A DNA stretch of 64,000 bases from NCBI RefSeq assembly GCF_023065955.2, contig NW_026623050.1:17566501-17630500 (forward strand). The letters are read 5' to 3'. Below the pieces are notes generated by a model, which was given only the letters and a program-made list of their open reading frames with translations, was not told where the DNA came from and searched no databases. Of the stretch, positions 34,110 through 46,275 are shown in pieces (the stretch's first letter is position 1; each line of letters starts with the position of its first letter). A program made the translations under genes and the position numbers. The stretch comes from Ursus arctos. Its lineage: Eukaryota > Chordata > Mammalia > Carnivora > Ursidae.

Positions 34110-34765
34110 TCTCCATGGCTGACTCTTGGGAAATGGGAGCCAGGGGACCAGGGTATTGGCTGTGTGCCCTAGGGCAAGTTACTCACCCTTTCTGGGCGAG
34201 TGAAAAGACTGGGTGGAGCTACAGGACCTCACTGAAGCCTCAATGAGAGGTGACAGGGAAGCCACATGGGCAGGGACCTGGGCACGCGATCCCCAACTCT
34301 ACCGGAGGGGGTCCACTTGTACGTAGTTTAGATGCTGAGTGCCATGGAAGTTTTGCTTGAAAACAGGGTTCTGCTGGGTGGTGAGACATGTCTGAAGGAG
34401 CCCATGTGGGTGATGGTCTCTCTTTGAGGGGGCCCGGGTGCTCCTGACTCCTGTCTTTAACTCCAGGCTGCCTGCTCCTGTCACCCTCAGCCCCGCGCTG
34501 AGTAACTTGCTGGGGATGGTGTTTCCTCCGCCGGATTTTGCCCAGCATCCTGAAAGCAGTTGCCTGAGCAGAATGAAGGAGAGGTCAGCAAGCCCTGGGG
34601 TGTCCATACCACAGGTGACTGGGCTCCAAATGTCAGAACATCAAGGGACTTGATGACCACCTGCTCTAACTTGCTTCACTTTCATTTCACAGCCTGGGGA
34701 AGTGACTTGAGCAAGATCCCCCAGCAAGCTTGTTTCCCTTCCACATTCCTAGGCCGCCTTCCTTC
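34110..34765. repeat. Intron 2 with MIR-like fragments
   Basis: Two MIR-type cores can be made out, 'gccctagggcaagttactcaccctttctggg' near 34165-34200 and 'ttcacagcctggggaagtgacttgagcaagatccccc' near 34685-34725. The DNA between them is unclassified. Edges are approximate. Confidence 0.5.
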
Positions 34766-35739
34766 TGATCCCCCGTCCTGAACCAGCTCCACACGGTGAC
34801 CGGTTGCCCCCCTCACAGGTGCCCACTGTGCAGACCCTGCCAAGTATTCGGCACTCCTCAAAACTGCCTTCCAAGGAGGGCATGACTCCCCTAATCAACG
34901 GCCAAGGAGACAGCGTCAGAGACGGTATGCTCCTTGTCCAAGCTCACACAGTTCGTAGGGATCTGGCTGACTCTGAAGCCTGCGTCACGATGCCTCCTGT
35001 CAACGCCAACAGGGTTTTGCTTGTCGGTGACTTGGTCAGTCTGTGTGGCCTGAGAACAGCTCAGGGCAATCCAGGCCAGCTGGATTAAATCCTAGCTGCG
35101 TGCTCTGTTTTCAACGCAAATACATTTGTGGGTTGGCCCCAAGCAGAGTTACTATTTTTCCCTGTTTTATTGAGAAATCATTGACATAAAGCACCGTATA
35201 ATTTGAAGGGGTACGACGTGATGGTTTGCTTACATATACTGTGTAATGATTAGCACGGCAGGTTTGGCTAACCCCCATCATTTCTACCAATGTAATAAAA
35301 AAAGGGAGAAAAGAAAAAAGACAAAAATTTTCTCCTTGTGATTTCTCAGGACTTAGCTGAATTGTCCTAGCAGTGTAGCCCCAGCCGTTTGTATCTGTTG
35401 ATCCCCTTCCTCCAATTCCCCCTCCCCGACCCCTGCCTCTGGTAACCAGATGTCTGATCTTTTTTTCTACGGGTTTTGCTCTGTTTTGTTTTAGATTCCA
35501 CATATAAGTGAGATCCTACAGGACTTGTCTTTCTCTGATTTATTTTGTTTAGAATAATGCCTTCAAGTTCCAACCATGTTGTCACAAATGTTAGGGCTTG
35601 TTTCTTATGACTAACGTTCCACTGTACGGAGGCTCATACGCGACGACTTCTTTACCCGTTCACCTGGCGATGGACAGCCACGTCAGTGATTCCACATCTT
35701 GATTACTGTGAATGCTGCTGCTATAAACATGGGGGTGCA

Positions 35740-36268
35740 CAATGTTCATAGCAGCAATGTCCACAATAGCTAAATTGTGGAAGGAGCCGAGATGCCCTTC
35801 AACAGATGACTGGATTAAGAAGCTGTGGTCCATATATACAATGGAATATTACTCAGCTATCAGAAAGAACGAGTTCTCAACATTTGCTACAACATGGACA
35901 GCACTGGAGGAGATAATGCTAAGTGAAATAAGTCAAGCACAGAAAGACAACTATCATATGATTTCTCTCATCTATGGAACATAAGAACTAGGATGATCGG
36001 TAGGGGAAGAAAGGGATAAAGAAAGGGGGGGTAATCAGAAGGGGGAATGAAACATGAGAGACTATGGACTCTGAGAAACAAACTGAGGGCTTCAGAGGGG
36101 AGGGGGGTGGGGGAATGGGATAGACCGGTGATGGGTAGTAAGGAGGGCACGTATTGCATGGTGCACTGGGTGTTATACACAACTAATGAATCATCGAGCC
36201 TTACATCGGAAACCGGGTATGTACTGTATGGTGACTAACATAATATAATAAAAAATCATTAAAAAAAA
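35740..36268 (+). mobile_element. Young L1 3'-end insertion, 17-bp target duplication
   Basis: 5'-truncated L1 containing the last ORF2 codons and the 3' UTR, inserted into the older antisense L1. The 17-bp sequence at 35723-35739 (ATAAACATGGGGGTGCA) is repeated at 36269-36285 with a single mismatch. It is close in sequence to the nested copy at 26877-27211. Confidence 0.95.
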
Positions 36269-36689
36269 ATAAACATGTGGGTGCAGATACCTTTTTGAGT
36301 TAGTGTTTTTGTTTCCTTTGGATATATTCCTAGAGGAGGAACTGCTGGATCATATGGTGGTTCTATTTTAAAATTTTGTGGGTTCTCCATTCTGTTTTCC
36401 ATAGTGGCTGCACAATTTATAATCCCACCAACAGGGCACAGGGTTCCCTTGTCTCCACATCCACACAACATGTTACCTTTTGTCCTTCTGATGACGGCCG
36501 TCGCAGTCGGCGCGAGGCGACACGGATGGTGGTTTTGATTTGCATTTCCCTGATGACTACCCGTGTCGAGCACCTTTTCACGTGTCTGTTGGCCGGCTGC
36601 AAGTCTTCCTCAGAAAAATGTCTGTTTATGTCCTTTGCTCATTTTTAACTGTTTTTTTTGCTACTGAGTTTTAAGAATTCCTTTTTTTC

Positions 36690-36995
36690 AGCAGTATTGA
36701 TTTTTATTTTTATTTTTTAAAACTTAAACATTTTTTATATTAGTTTCAGAGGTAAAATTTAGTGATTCATCAGTTGCATAGAACACCCAGTGCTCATTAC
36801 ATCAAGTGCCCTCCTTAATGTCCATCACCCAGTTACCCCAGACCCTCACCCACCTCCCCTCCAGGAGCCCTCAGTTTGTTTCCTATAGTTAAGAGTCTCT
36901 TATGACTTGTCTCTGTCTCAATTTTCATCTTATTTAATTTTCCTTCCCTTGCCCTATGTTCATCTGTTTTGTTTCTTAAATTCCACATATGAGTA
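36690..36995 (-). mobile_element. L1 3'-end insertion (antisense)
   Basis: Reverse complement of another L1 3' UTR subtype: 'tttagtgattcatcagttgcatagaacacccagtgctcat', 'cttaatgtccatcacccag' and 'ttctta aattccacatatgag'. The older host L1 resumes afterwards at 'atattttggataatacccc'. Edges are approximate. Confidence 0.8.
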
Positions 36996-37438
36996 TATTT
37001 TGGATAATACCCCCTTATCAGACATATGGTTTGTAAATACTTCTCCCCTTCTGTAGGTTGTCTTTTCACTTTGTGGATAGTTTCTTTTGCTGGGCAGAAG
37101 CTTTTTAGTTTGATGTAGTCATACTTGCTTGATTTTTTTATTTCGTCGCTCGTGCTTTAGGTGTCAAATCAAAAAACATCACCAAGACTCATGTCAAGGA
37201 GACTTATTCCTATGTTTTCTTCCAGGAGTGTTGTGGTTTCAGGTCTTACTTTTAAATCTTTAATTCATGTTAATTTTTGTGAGTGATGTAAGATAAGGGT
37301 CAAGTACAATATTTTTAACCTACACATTTTTATTTTGATAATAAAATTTTAAAAACGCTGCTCAGCTATGATTTTTCTTTCCCTGAGCTTTTCTGTTATC
37401 TATTTTAAATCAATAACCTCCTTTTCCAGTTCAGCCCC

Positions 37439-37454
37439 TGTGTGTGTGTGTATA

Positions 37455-37491
<37 letters not shown>

Positions 37492-37492
37492 A
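37439..37492 (+). repeat. (TG)n(AG)n compound microsatellite
   Basis: TG repeats with one TATA interruption run directly into about 12 AG units. Likely polymorphic. Confidence 0.95.
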
Positions 37493-37862
37493 ACAGGAGA
37501 GTCTTTGGACGAAGGGCAGAAAATGTAAAGAACATTAGATGAACAGCCGGAGGCACAGAACAGGCTTTGTCCCCCATGAGAGAGAAGAAGGGTTAAGCTA
37601 AGGAGCAGTCTGGCTGCCTGCTCTCTTACCTGCCTCTCCTGGGCTCGGGTGCAGAGCCAGGAATGTGCTACCTGAAGCCCTGCTGATACGACTACAGCAG
37701 CAAGTGGCTACTGCCCCTGCAGTCGTGAGATTTTGCTTCCCAGAGCCACCTGCTCCCTAATGAGAACCTGGGCGGTGCGTGGGAGGCGCTCAACCAGGCT
37801 GCAAGGAGCCACTGGTGGGAAAGGGTGAGCGTGGCGTCCTTCCTACAGGCCTCTCTTGAGTC

Positions 37863-37916
37863 TGCACGCACACGCACACACCCACACGCACGCAAACACA
37901 CATACGCACACACACG
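37863..37916 (+). repeat. Imperfect (CA)n microsatellite
   Basis: Degenerate CACA/CGCA repeat. Interruptions suggest an old, more stable repeat. Confidence 0.85.
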
Positions 37917-38050
37917 GATCATCTCATTTGATCTTCAGCAGCCTGTCACTGCCGTGCTGTTCTGAACTCCAATGTGCATGTGAAGAAACCCAGGGGCTCA
38001 CGGCTGTAGACTTAGCGAGTGGCCATGGCAGGCTTTGAATCCAGATAGAA
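37915..38050 (+). repeat. MIR SINE fragment
   Basis: 'atctcatttgatcttcagcagcctgtcactgcc' then 'atgtgaagaaacccaggggctcacgg' is a MIR pattern. Edges are approximate. Confidence 0.65.
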
Positions 38051-38054
38051 TGAT

Positions 38055-39060
38055 TCTTGAAGAAGTGCCCTAAACCGCTATGCTCATATGCTCATCTCCA
38101 TTCCCAGGATCTCAGGAAATGACTCCCAAATCCAGGGCAGTCTGATTGTAAATATTGTGTCCTGTTTCTACAGAGACCATGTGCATGACTCAAAAATTCC
38201 AGCATTTTAATATTCATAGGATATTCCCTGGACCAAATCTAACATCCAGATGGAACACGAACCCTTTGTCCAGCTCTGCATCCAGAAACTTGACGCTATG
38301 GATCCAGTGGGTGTCATTACAGCTATGGAGCAAAGGACAACTCATGGTAGATGCTTAAGTAATGGTAAACTCTGCTGGAGCTGGTACTCAAAAGACATAT
38401 CTGGCCTTTGGGAGGACCTGCTCACAGGCACCCTGGGGAGCACAGAAACCACCACTGACATGATCCAGCCACACCAGCACGGACAGGCTCCTCACAATGT
38501 CACACAAAGCTGGGCATTCCATTCCTGTCCTACCTCCCATCACTTTCCTAATCACCCTGCCACACACCCCCCGGAGGTCCCAATTCTTGCCTGTTTCTAC
38601 CACCCATGGACGGACTTTCTCTCCTTCCCACTGCTCCCTCTCCCTTCCTATTTTCTATCTCCCTCCTCTATTTCTCTGCCTCTTCCCATCTTGAGATTTC
38701 TTTCTACCAATTTATGCGTTGGGCTCAAACCACCTCCCTCCAAGTTTCTCATCTTTGCCCAGTCTCTCTGCTGAGACCCATGAAACCAAAATGGCGGATC
38801 AATTTTCAGCATTCTCCCCGCCATGCTAGGTCCTTGGGGATGCAGCACAGGGCACAGACCTGCTTCCTGTGTCTCTTTCCAGAGAGAGGCCCTGGTGACA
38901 CAGGGCGCTTGGTGCTTTCATTAGGGCAGTGTCCGGCGTGCGGCACAGACAGGATCTACAGCACCAGCTGGCCACGCCCACGGGGCCATATGTCACCCTC
39001 CACACACGGCCCAGTTACCCGTTTACATGTTGTGGCAGCCATGGCCAGCAAGGACCCTCA
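38055..39060. other. Intron 2, unclassified sequence
   Basis: No exon or recognised transposon. A 197-codon open frame at 38606-39199 overlaps exon 2 on the opposite strand and looks like composition noise. Confidence 0.35.
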
Positions 39061-39061
39061 C

Positions 39062-39172
39062 CGTTCCATCCTCCAGCAAGAGTCGCAGGACTTTGTCACC
39101 AACTCTGTAGTCTTTGGCTATTTCAGCAGACTTCCAAACTTCTTCAGGATCGGGAATCCATACCCTGTTGTA
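39062..39172 (-). CDS. MYO5C: MYO5C coding exon 2, SH3-like N-terminal domain, residues 10-46
   Basis: 111 nt, 37 codons, phase 0/0; acceptor GGTCAG, donor GTGAGG. It encodes [18 protein letters not shown] then '[16 protein letters not shown]', the myosin N-terminal SH3-like domain of class V motors. It joins exon 1 after the MAVAALYTQ start. Confidence 0.97.
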
Positions 39173-39489
39173 CTGACCAACACAATAAAGCAGCCTTAAT
39201 TTCAGCACTTTGAAAGCAAAAACACAGATCATGAGATCATGAGACTCAGGGAGCTTTCTGTCTGCTCAGTCAGTTCCCTCATCGGGAACACTTTTACCGA
39301 ACTTTGGCTTGTGAAGTAACCTTCAGTGTGTCTGTGATGCACCAGACCCAGCTGCTTCATTTTATGGGCAATGGAATTCCCAAAGCTTCCGGAATACACC
39401 CTGAAAACTGAAAGCCTGGGGATGGAGAGGACGTCTTGAGTCCCTTCATGGGAAATCTGAGAGCTCTTAACAAGAGTTGGAGCAGAGGG

Positions 39490-39620
39490 ATTTGGTTCAC
39501 CACGGATTGGTTCTGGGGCTCTGGGCCAGACACTTAACTTCTTGTGCCTTGTTTTTCTCATCTACAAAGTAGGTATAATACCTACTTCACAGGTTTCCTG
39601 GGCGGTGAAATTAGAATTTG
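39490..39620 (-). repeat. MIR-like fragment
   Basis: 'ctctgggccagacacttaacttcttgtgccttgtttttctcatctacaaagtaggtataatacc' is a clear MIR core and tail. Confidence 0.8.
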
Positions 39621-39824
39621 TAGTTGAAAGCACTCTGCCAGATGTTACGGAACTATTGCTACAGCAGTGTTATTTCAGTCTTACTGCACTGGTCGGTAGC
39701 CAAGGTTTCCCACTGCGGGAAATGTGGAAGGCCAGATGCGGCCACTGAGCTCAATTCCCAACAGGTGAACGCAACACCTGACTCAGGGCTGGTACGCAAG
39801 TCCTTAGGCAGAACCACACTGCTA

Positions 39825-40125
39825 TGTACTGAATGTGCTTCTATCCCCAGCCCCCAAATTCATATGTTAGAGCCCTAATCTCCAATGTGACTGAATTTGG
39901 TGATAGGGTCTTTAAGAGGTTACCAAGGTTAAACGAGGTCCTAAGGCCCTGATCTGATGAGATTAGTGTCCTTGCAGGAAGAGACGCCAGAGAGCTCACA
40001 GGTAAACTCTCTCTCCACTTGCATGCACCACAAAAGGCCATGTGAATACACAGCAAGAGAGCAGCTGTCTACACCCCTGCACTTCTCAGCCTCCGTAACT
40101 GTGAGAACGTAAGCACCTGTTGTTG
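39825..40125 (+). mobile_element. LTR remnant, MaLR-like
   Basis: 'ccaaattcatatgttagagccctaatctccaatgtgactgaatttgg', 'agggtctttaagaggtt', 'gagattagtgtccttgcaggaagag' and 'acttctcagcctccgtaactgtgagaa' follow the same order as the LTR at 10577, more diverged. Confidence 0.65.
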
Positions 40126-40384
40126 AAGCGCCCAGGGCGCAGTCTCCTGGGGAGGCAGCCCTGGAGACTGACCCGCGTGTCTAATACGCTCACACACTGG
40201 GAGGGGGCGGTGTCACTCTCCAGAACTCACCAGTGGCACCTCAACGCTGCTCAAGATAGAGACAAGGTGGCTGTCATGTCTGTCACAGGGCCGATTCATT
40301 CCTCTCCTCCTGTCTGCAGCATGCACGGACTACCCTTGCTTCTCCTCCCCGACCCCACGTCTCATACTGTCCTGCAGCGCTCTT

Positions 40385-40500
40385 CATCTGTTTGTCCATC
40401 CGTTCATCCATTCATTCATTCCACAGACACTCGCTAAGCATCTATTATGTGTACATGCTGGGCTGCCAAGAAGGAAAGGCATTTGCTCTCGGTCACCATG
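40385..40500 (-). repeat. L2 or MIR-family 3'-end fragment
   Basis: 'ccattcattcattccacagacactcgctaagcatctattatgtgtacatgctgggc' is a diverged CATT-repeat end typical of L2/MIR families. Confidence 0.5.
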
Positions 40501-40759
40501 GCCTTCCTGCTAACCCAGCCAGCCTCGAACCCGGAGCCGCATGTGCAAAAGTGCATATTTGCATCTCTCTGCTCATCGGGCCACTGGTCTACCAGTGCCC
40601 TCCGACCCTGAGGAAATACTCCTTTGTGTTGAAAGATCGTACCTTCAGGGGTCTTCAGTGACAAAGATTCCGAGCAATAAAATTACGACATTTTAATTTT
40701 CCTTATTACAGTTCTATATACTTTCTACAATTGCATACATTACTTTTATAATCAGAATA

Positions 40760-41560
40760 ATCTTTAGAGGCAAATATCAAAATATACATCCACAAAAAGA
40801 CTTGTACATGAATCTTCATATAGCTTTATTCATGACGGCCAAAAATGAGAAACAGACTAGATGTCCATTAATATGAGAATGAATTAAAAGACAAAAAAAC
40901 CCCAAAAAAACCACAACTGTGGTATATTCATGCAATGGAATACTACTCACCGATAAAAAGGATCAACTACAGACACCAGCCAGAAGGTGAAGGGATCTCC
41001 AAAACATGAGGCTGGAGCCAAAGAAGCGTTCCACAAACGAGTACGTTCTGATTCCCTCTAAAATGCTAGGACAGGTAAAACGAAGGTGGGGGTGCGGTGG
41101 GATCAGAACGGTAGTTGTCGCTAGGGAGTGAGTGGGAAGGCTCTCAAGGGAACGTTCTGGGGCTGATGGCAACATTCTGTACCTTGACGGGTTTGGGTTG
41201 CACAGTGGTAAGCACTTTTCAAACCTCACAGAACACAGAGTTAAGACCGGTGTTTCACTGTCTGAAAATTTTATACAAAGAACTCAACAAATAGGAAACT
41301 CTTAACAACAGACACACTAATATATTTAGGAGCACATGTACTGATGTATGTAGTTTACTCTAAAACGCTTCAAAAAATAAGATGGTCTGAGGGCTGGATA
41401 GAAGGGTACAACGATGGACAGACATATAATACGACAAATATGGTGAAATGTTCACGGTAGAATCTAGATGGTAGGACAAATGTTCTCGCTCTAAAGTCCT
41501 TTCAACTTTACTGTATGCTTAAAATTTTCATATGATGTTGGAGGAAATAAAGAAAAGTAT
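40760..41560 (+). mobile_element. Old L1 3'-end fragment
   Basis: 'gctttattcatgacggccaaaaatgagaaacagactagatgtccatt', 'ggtatattcatgcaatggaatactactc' and 'gggttgcacagtgg' come from the ORF2 end and 3' UTR of an old mammalian L1 in plus orientation. Confidence 0.75.
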
Positions 41561-42049
41561 AAAATAAATTTCAGAGTGCCAGTACTAAACTGGGACAAAG
41601 TTGATTAAGGAGCACATCTATTTATCTATCTATATTTATCAATATAAATTGACTTATTTAAGCAAAGAAATATATATATCTCACTGGCAGGGTATCAATC
41701 ACCATTCCCTAATTTATTTGGGTTGCTTTAGCTCTTGACAGGCAGCTGGGAGCGCAGGAGCTTGCTGAAATGAGTCATGGAATGGCTAAGATTTCAGACA
41801 CAGAGACAGAGAAAACGGAAGAATGACCTGGAGGGCAATGATACACACTTAGGTACACATGTCCATGCAAACAGCTGGACAGAAGCCCCATAACACACAG
41901 GCACACCCACCCTCCCTCCACACATACTTGTTGCCATGGGCTACTGTTTCCTACCTCAGGTCTGCTATCAAAAATATTGCTAACCTCATAAAGCTAAATC
42001 ATTAATGGAATATCCCAATGTATCAAGAGTTGGACACTATAGAATTTTA

Positions 42050-42211
42050 TTTTATCTCATTTCATTTCATTTCATTTTATTATTTTTTAAGAGGGCTCCA
42101 AGCCCAGCCTAGAGCCCAACATGAGGCTTGAACTCACAACCCTGAGATCAAGACCTGAGCTGAGATCAAGAGTCGGACACTCAACCAACTGAGCCACCCA
42201 GGCACCCCAGC
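42050..42211 (-). mobile_element. SINEC-type SINE with 15-bp target duplication
   Basis: Minus-oriented SINE of the shorter kind ('gggctccaagcccagcctagagcccaac'), with its tail turned into an ATTTC repeat at 42056-42077. Flanks 42035-42049 and 42212-42226 match at 14 of 15 positions. Confidence 0.93.
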
Positions 42212-42627
42212 CACTAGAGAATTTTAGAACTGAAAGGGTCCTGGGAGATCGTCTACTCCAAGTAGTTTGTCAGTGTTCTTTTTAAAGCCACAGAAGGCTT
42301 ACCTCAAATGAAATGGGGGCAGCCTCCTATGTGAGGCAGGTAAGAGTGGAGGCGTTCTGAGAAGGCTCCGAGCTGGGGGCCACAGCTGACGTCCCTGGGG
42401 TCCTCCCACGGCAGCTGGGAGTTCTGAGAAGTAATGTTAAAGTCACTGAGCCAATCCAAGCCTTCAGTTTTACTGACCCCAAAACGTAAGCCCAGGGAGG
42501 TCAGTAGCTCACCAAACACCACACAAAGTCACAACATATCCTCCATGGAGCCAGCGCCTGCAAGTCCTACTTTGGACTACTTGGTCATTAAATGAGTCCG
42601 GCTTTGAAAAGAATCTTGAACTCTCAG

Positions 42628-42812
42628 GGGTGCCTGGGTGGCTCAGTCAGTTAAGCGTCTGCCTTCGGCTCAGCTCATGACCTCAAGGTCCTGGGATGGA
42701 GCCCCATCTTGGGCTCCCTGCTCCGTGGCGAGTCTGCTTCTCCCTCTCCCTCTGCCCCTCTCACCACTCATGCTCTGTCTCTCTCAAATAAATACATTTT
42801 TAAAAAGAAAAG
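42628..42812 (+). mobile_element. SINEC-type SINE with 21-bp target duplication
   Basis: Head 'ggggtgcctgggtggctcagtc', CT-rich body, tail 'caaataaatacatttttaaaaag'. Flanks 42607-42627 and 42813-42833 match at 19 of 21 positions. Confidence 0.96.
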
Positions 42813-43089
42813 AAAAGAATCTTGACGTCTCAGCTGCAGCCATCTACTCGAGAGCGCAGGCTGATCTGTTCCATCGGCTTGTTCCAGCCCAGAGCAGCAC
42901 TGAATGGAACGCAGTATTAGGACATAGGGAACCAAAGGCTGCCTCTCTTGCGGAGGAAACACCAACGGCCTCGCTGGCCCCTGACTCCCCAGGCCGCCCA
43001 CACCTACCCGGCCTGGTGCCCCTGCCAAGCAATGCTGCCGATCACTGAGGGCCCCACGGCTGAAACCCAGCCTGGTAAGTAAACATGGC

Positions 43090-44600
43090 AAAGTTTACCC
43101 AGTTCCACGTCAGTTACACCCATTGGGTCCCTCCCTCCTTCCTCACATTCTTCGACCCACAAAGCAACGCTTCAACTGGGAGGAAGAGCTCACTTTGCAG
43201 CATTTAGACAAACAAACAGCAGTCCCTGCAAACAATGTGACTAGCTTTCATGTGACCTCCCTGGTGTGACTCCTTCCTGCGGGGCAGGAGCCTCCAGACT
43301 CAGCCTGCCTGCCAAGCCCGCCAGGCACGGGCCTGCCGTGGGGCCAGGGGAGCAGAGATGCCTGCCTCCCATGCCTGGCCCGCGAGTACTCTCCCATGGA
43401 AGGCAACCCTGTGTACCCCAATTTCCAAGCCAAGGGAGGCTTGACAATGAGGCACAGGCTTCAGGAGCACAACCCTTAGGAAGTTACACGTCCTTGGGAA
43501 CATGCTGAATCCCCCACCCCACGTGCTCAGCAGAGGAGAGGGCATCTTCTCTTGTTGCCTGCCTGTTTGAAGGCATCTGCAGCTGCCGGGCACAGAAAGG
43601 GCTTGAAGACTTGGCATGGAATAGGGAACGCCACAAGCTTCCTAGCTGCTCTCTGGACTGGAACAGAGTCTCCACATTCTCGGTCAACCAGGCCAGAGCT
43701 ATGCTCCCTCTCCTCCCCTCCCTTGTCCCTCCAGGCCCTTCCCAGTCTCCGCAGTACCCCCTCTGTCTCCTGGTGTCCTTCCCAGCCCCTCCTCCTGACA
43801 GGCTTTCTCTAGAGTGTCCTCCCTTCCCACAGCTTCGGCGACTGCCCTGGCACCTGTGTGCCTGAGACCTCCAGCCCAGATCTCTCAGCAGGTCTAGACC
43901 ACATTTCCCGTGGTGTCCCAGACACCGGGTCCTAAATGACCTTGGACACTCACAAATTGCAAGCTCTAATGACCATTATGTACCCCCTAAACCCACTTCT
44001 CTTCCTCAGAAGAGGATGACTTGATGGTCAAGTCAGAAACTTGGGACTATGCTGGGCCCCCTTCCCTCCCTCCACCTCCAACAACCAAATGGTCCTCAGG
44101 TGCTGGAAAGCCTACATCTCAAGTCTCACCTGTCTGTCCCATCCATCCCCACTGCCATGGCCATCTATTAGCTCCCCTGCCCCCACCCCCACCAATCTTC
44201 TCCTGACAGATGCCACAGTCCGCTGAGGGCTTCCTCAACCAGGCAGAGCACCAGGTTTCTGTGGATATACAGCTTCCCTCACCCACATCTCAATCAGAAT
44301 TTCCATGGGTGAGGCCCAGCAAGATGAAAAGCTTTATAAGTCTCCCCTGCCCTAATCAATTCTGATGAACAGTCAGTCTGGGAGCCACTGTCCTGGACAG
44401 TCTTCCTACTCAGGCTTCCCTCCCTCTTCAGTCCAGCCTCTGCCAGCTGCCACCCAATCCACTAGCAGTTTCTAGATCATTCCAAGCCCTTCTTTGGCTC
44501 TCTTCCTTCTACCCCCAGTGCCACCCCTTGTCTTGCTGCCAGTGAGCAATCGCTTTGAGCAGTCAAGATTCAGCTCACAACTCCTCTCCTTGGTGGCACT
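43090..44600. other. Intron 1, unclassified GC-rich and old repeat sequence
   Basis: No exon recognised. Phrases such as 'ctgtcctggacagtcttcctactcaggcttccc' hint at diverged L2 body sequence. Open frames on both strands reflect GC content. Confidence 0.35.
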
Positions 44601-44795
44601 TTGCCTGTCACCCCCTATTCCTAACAGGATTGAACGCTTCCTCTTTACAGCTCTCTCTGCCCCTTCCCCAGGTTTCTGGGTACCTTCCCATCTCCCCCAC
44701 TGGCACTTGAGCTTCAAAAGTCTTGTCTTTGTACCCTTGAACCCCACACAATGACTTCCCCATAGCTAGCACACCATAAACATTTATAGAACAAA
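44600..44795 (+). repeat. L2-like 3'-end fragment
   Basis: 'cttgaaccccacacaatgacttccccatagctagcacaccataaacatttatagaac' resembles a diverged L2 3' end. Edges are approximate. Confidence 0.4.
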
Positions 44796-44846
44796 AATTC
44801 AAATTCCGAGTAGTTTAGTTGCACCAATTAAAGACTAAGCTTTGGG

Positions 44847-45038
44847 GGCGCCTGGGTGGCTCAATCGGTTAAGTCCGCCTTCGGCTCAGGTCATGATCCC
44901 AGGGTCCTGGGATAGAGCCCCGCATGAGGCTCCCTGCTCAGAGGAAGCCTGCTTCTCCCTCTCCCTTTGGCTGCTGCTCCCCTGCTTGTGAGCTCTCTCT
45001 CTCTCTCTGTCAAATAAGTAAATAAAATCTTAAAAAAA
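44847..45038 (+). mobile_element. SINEC-type SINE
   Basis: Head 'gggggcgcctgggtggctcaatcgg', body 'gctccctgctcagaggaagcctgc', tail 'caaataagtaaataaaatctt'. Flanks share 'taagctttgg'/'taagcttgg', a probable short target duplication. Confidence 0.95.
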
Positions 45039-45061
45039 GCTAAGCTTGGTATTTTAGTCTT

Positions 45062-45092
45062 TATATATATATATATATATATTTTTTTTTTT
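45062..45092 (+). repeat. (TA)n with T-run
   Basis: About ten TA units followed by a poly-T stretch. Confidence 0.95.
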
Positions 45093-45196
45093 ACTCTTTT
45101 GAAGTACCCATATATAATACAATGGATAAATCTACTTTTCCAGAGTTGTTAATGATACATAAGAAGTCTAAAAGCTTCTTAAAATAGCCAAATGAA

Positions 45197-45413
45197 GGGG
45201 CGGCTGGGTGGCACAGCGGTTAAGCGTCTGCCTTCGGCTCAGGGCGTGATCCTGGCGTTATGGGATCGAGCCCCACATCAGGCTCCTCTGCTGGGAGCCT
45301 GCTTCTTCCTCTCCCACTCCCCCTGCTTGTGTTCCCTCTCTCGCTGGCTGTCTCTATCTCTGTCGAATAAATAAATAAAATCTTTTTTTTTAAAAAAAGA
45401 ATTATTTAAAAAA
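45197..45413 (+). mobile_element. SINEC-type SINE (bear-type variant), perfect 16-bp target duplication
   Basis: Head 'ggggcggctgggtggcacag', 'ctcagggcgtgatcctggcg', tail 'gaataaataaataaaatc' with mixed T and A runs. AAAATAGCCAAATGAA at 45181-45196 recurs at 45414-45429 without change. Confidence 0.97.
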
Positions 45414-45932
45414 AAAATAGCCAAATGAAAAGTCATTAAACTGAACTTTGACCTTATTTTAGAGACATTGAACTGCTTCTCCTGACCTTGCACATCTGAG
45501 TTCCAGCACAACTTTCCTGAAGATGTTCTGTGAGTTCCTCATACACAAGCAAGAGAAATAGATGACTGAAGGATGGTATCATTTGTGAATCTGTGGCTAA
45601 AACCAGCTGTCACCTGAGTCCCGATTAATAAGCCAGAACAATTTAAGAAACATCTCTAGAGGCATGCCATAGAGCTCTCTGCCTTGCCACCCACGTGCCG
45701 CTTTCACCAATATCTCAGATGAAAAAAAAAAACACCACACGTGCCTATCACATGCACAGCTATGAAGCGGAGGTCTTCCCACAAGTCCTCTGTGTGAATG
45801 GGGAGAAGAGGAAGACGGTAAAGGTGGCTGAACCACGGTTCTGGTAGTGGGAGGTATTAGGAGCATAGGTTTTTAATCCTGCCTCCTCCTCCACTTCTTT
45901 TTTAAAGTCAACCTTGCATTTTTAATTTATTA

Positions 45933-46126
45933 AAATTAAGATTTTATTTATTTATTTGACAGAGAGAAAGAGAGAGAGCAAGCACAAGCAGAGGGAGCAG
46001 CAGAGGGACAGAGAAGCAGGCTCCCTGCTCAGCAGGGAGCCCAATGCAGGGCTCGATCCCAGGACCCTGGGATCATGACCTGAGCCGAAGGCAGACGATT
46101 AACCAACTGAGCCACCCTGGCTCCCC
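45933..46126 (-). mobile_element. SINEC-type SINE
   Basis: Minus-oriented: 'agattttatttatttatttgacag' at the left, 'ggagccagggtggctcagttgg' reading down from the right. Body contains the 'ccctgctcagcagggagcc' palindromic stretch. Confidence 0.95.
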
Positions 46127-46134
46127 TCTTCCTC

Positions 46135-46275
46135 CACTTCTAGGTAACTTTAGGCAATTTACTCAATCTGAGCCATTTGTAAAATTGGTCTAACAACATC
46201 TACACATAACATTGTTGATTCAGATGAAATGAAAGAAGGCATATAAAGTTCCGAGGGTGGCATCTGGCACAAATG
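46135..46275 (-). repeat. MIR-like fragment
   Basis: 'aggtaactttaggcaatttactcaatctgagccatttgtaaaattgg' is a MIR core. Edges are approximate. Confidence 0.6.

Larger units (their letters stand above)
35140..37370 (-). mobile_element. Old L1 (antisense), host for two younger L1 insertions
   Basis: The plus strand carries the reverse complement of an old mammalian L1: 3' UTR from about 35140 ('ttgagaaatcattgacataaagc'), then ORF2 C-terminal parts ('ggttctccattctgttttccatagtggctgc', 'gatttgcatttccctgatgac') and further ORF2 sequence to about 37370. It is split by a plus-strand L1 at 35740-36268 and a minus-strand L1 at about 36690-36995. Confidence 0.85.

Noticed and set aside
38606..39199. 197-codon plus-strand open frame
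   Set aside because: It overlaps MYO5C exon 2 on the opposite strand, has no domain, and looks like composition noise.
40135..40300. Possible extra promoter in intron 1 (GC-rich patch)
   Set aside because: Few CpGs, no CCAAT or GC box, and it abuts an LTR remnant; not enough to support a promoter.
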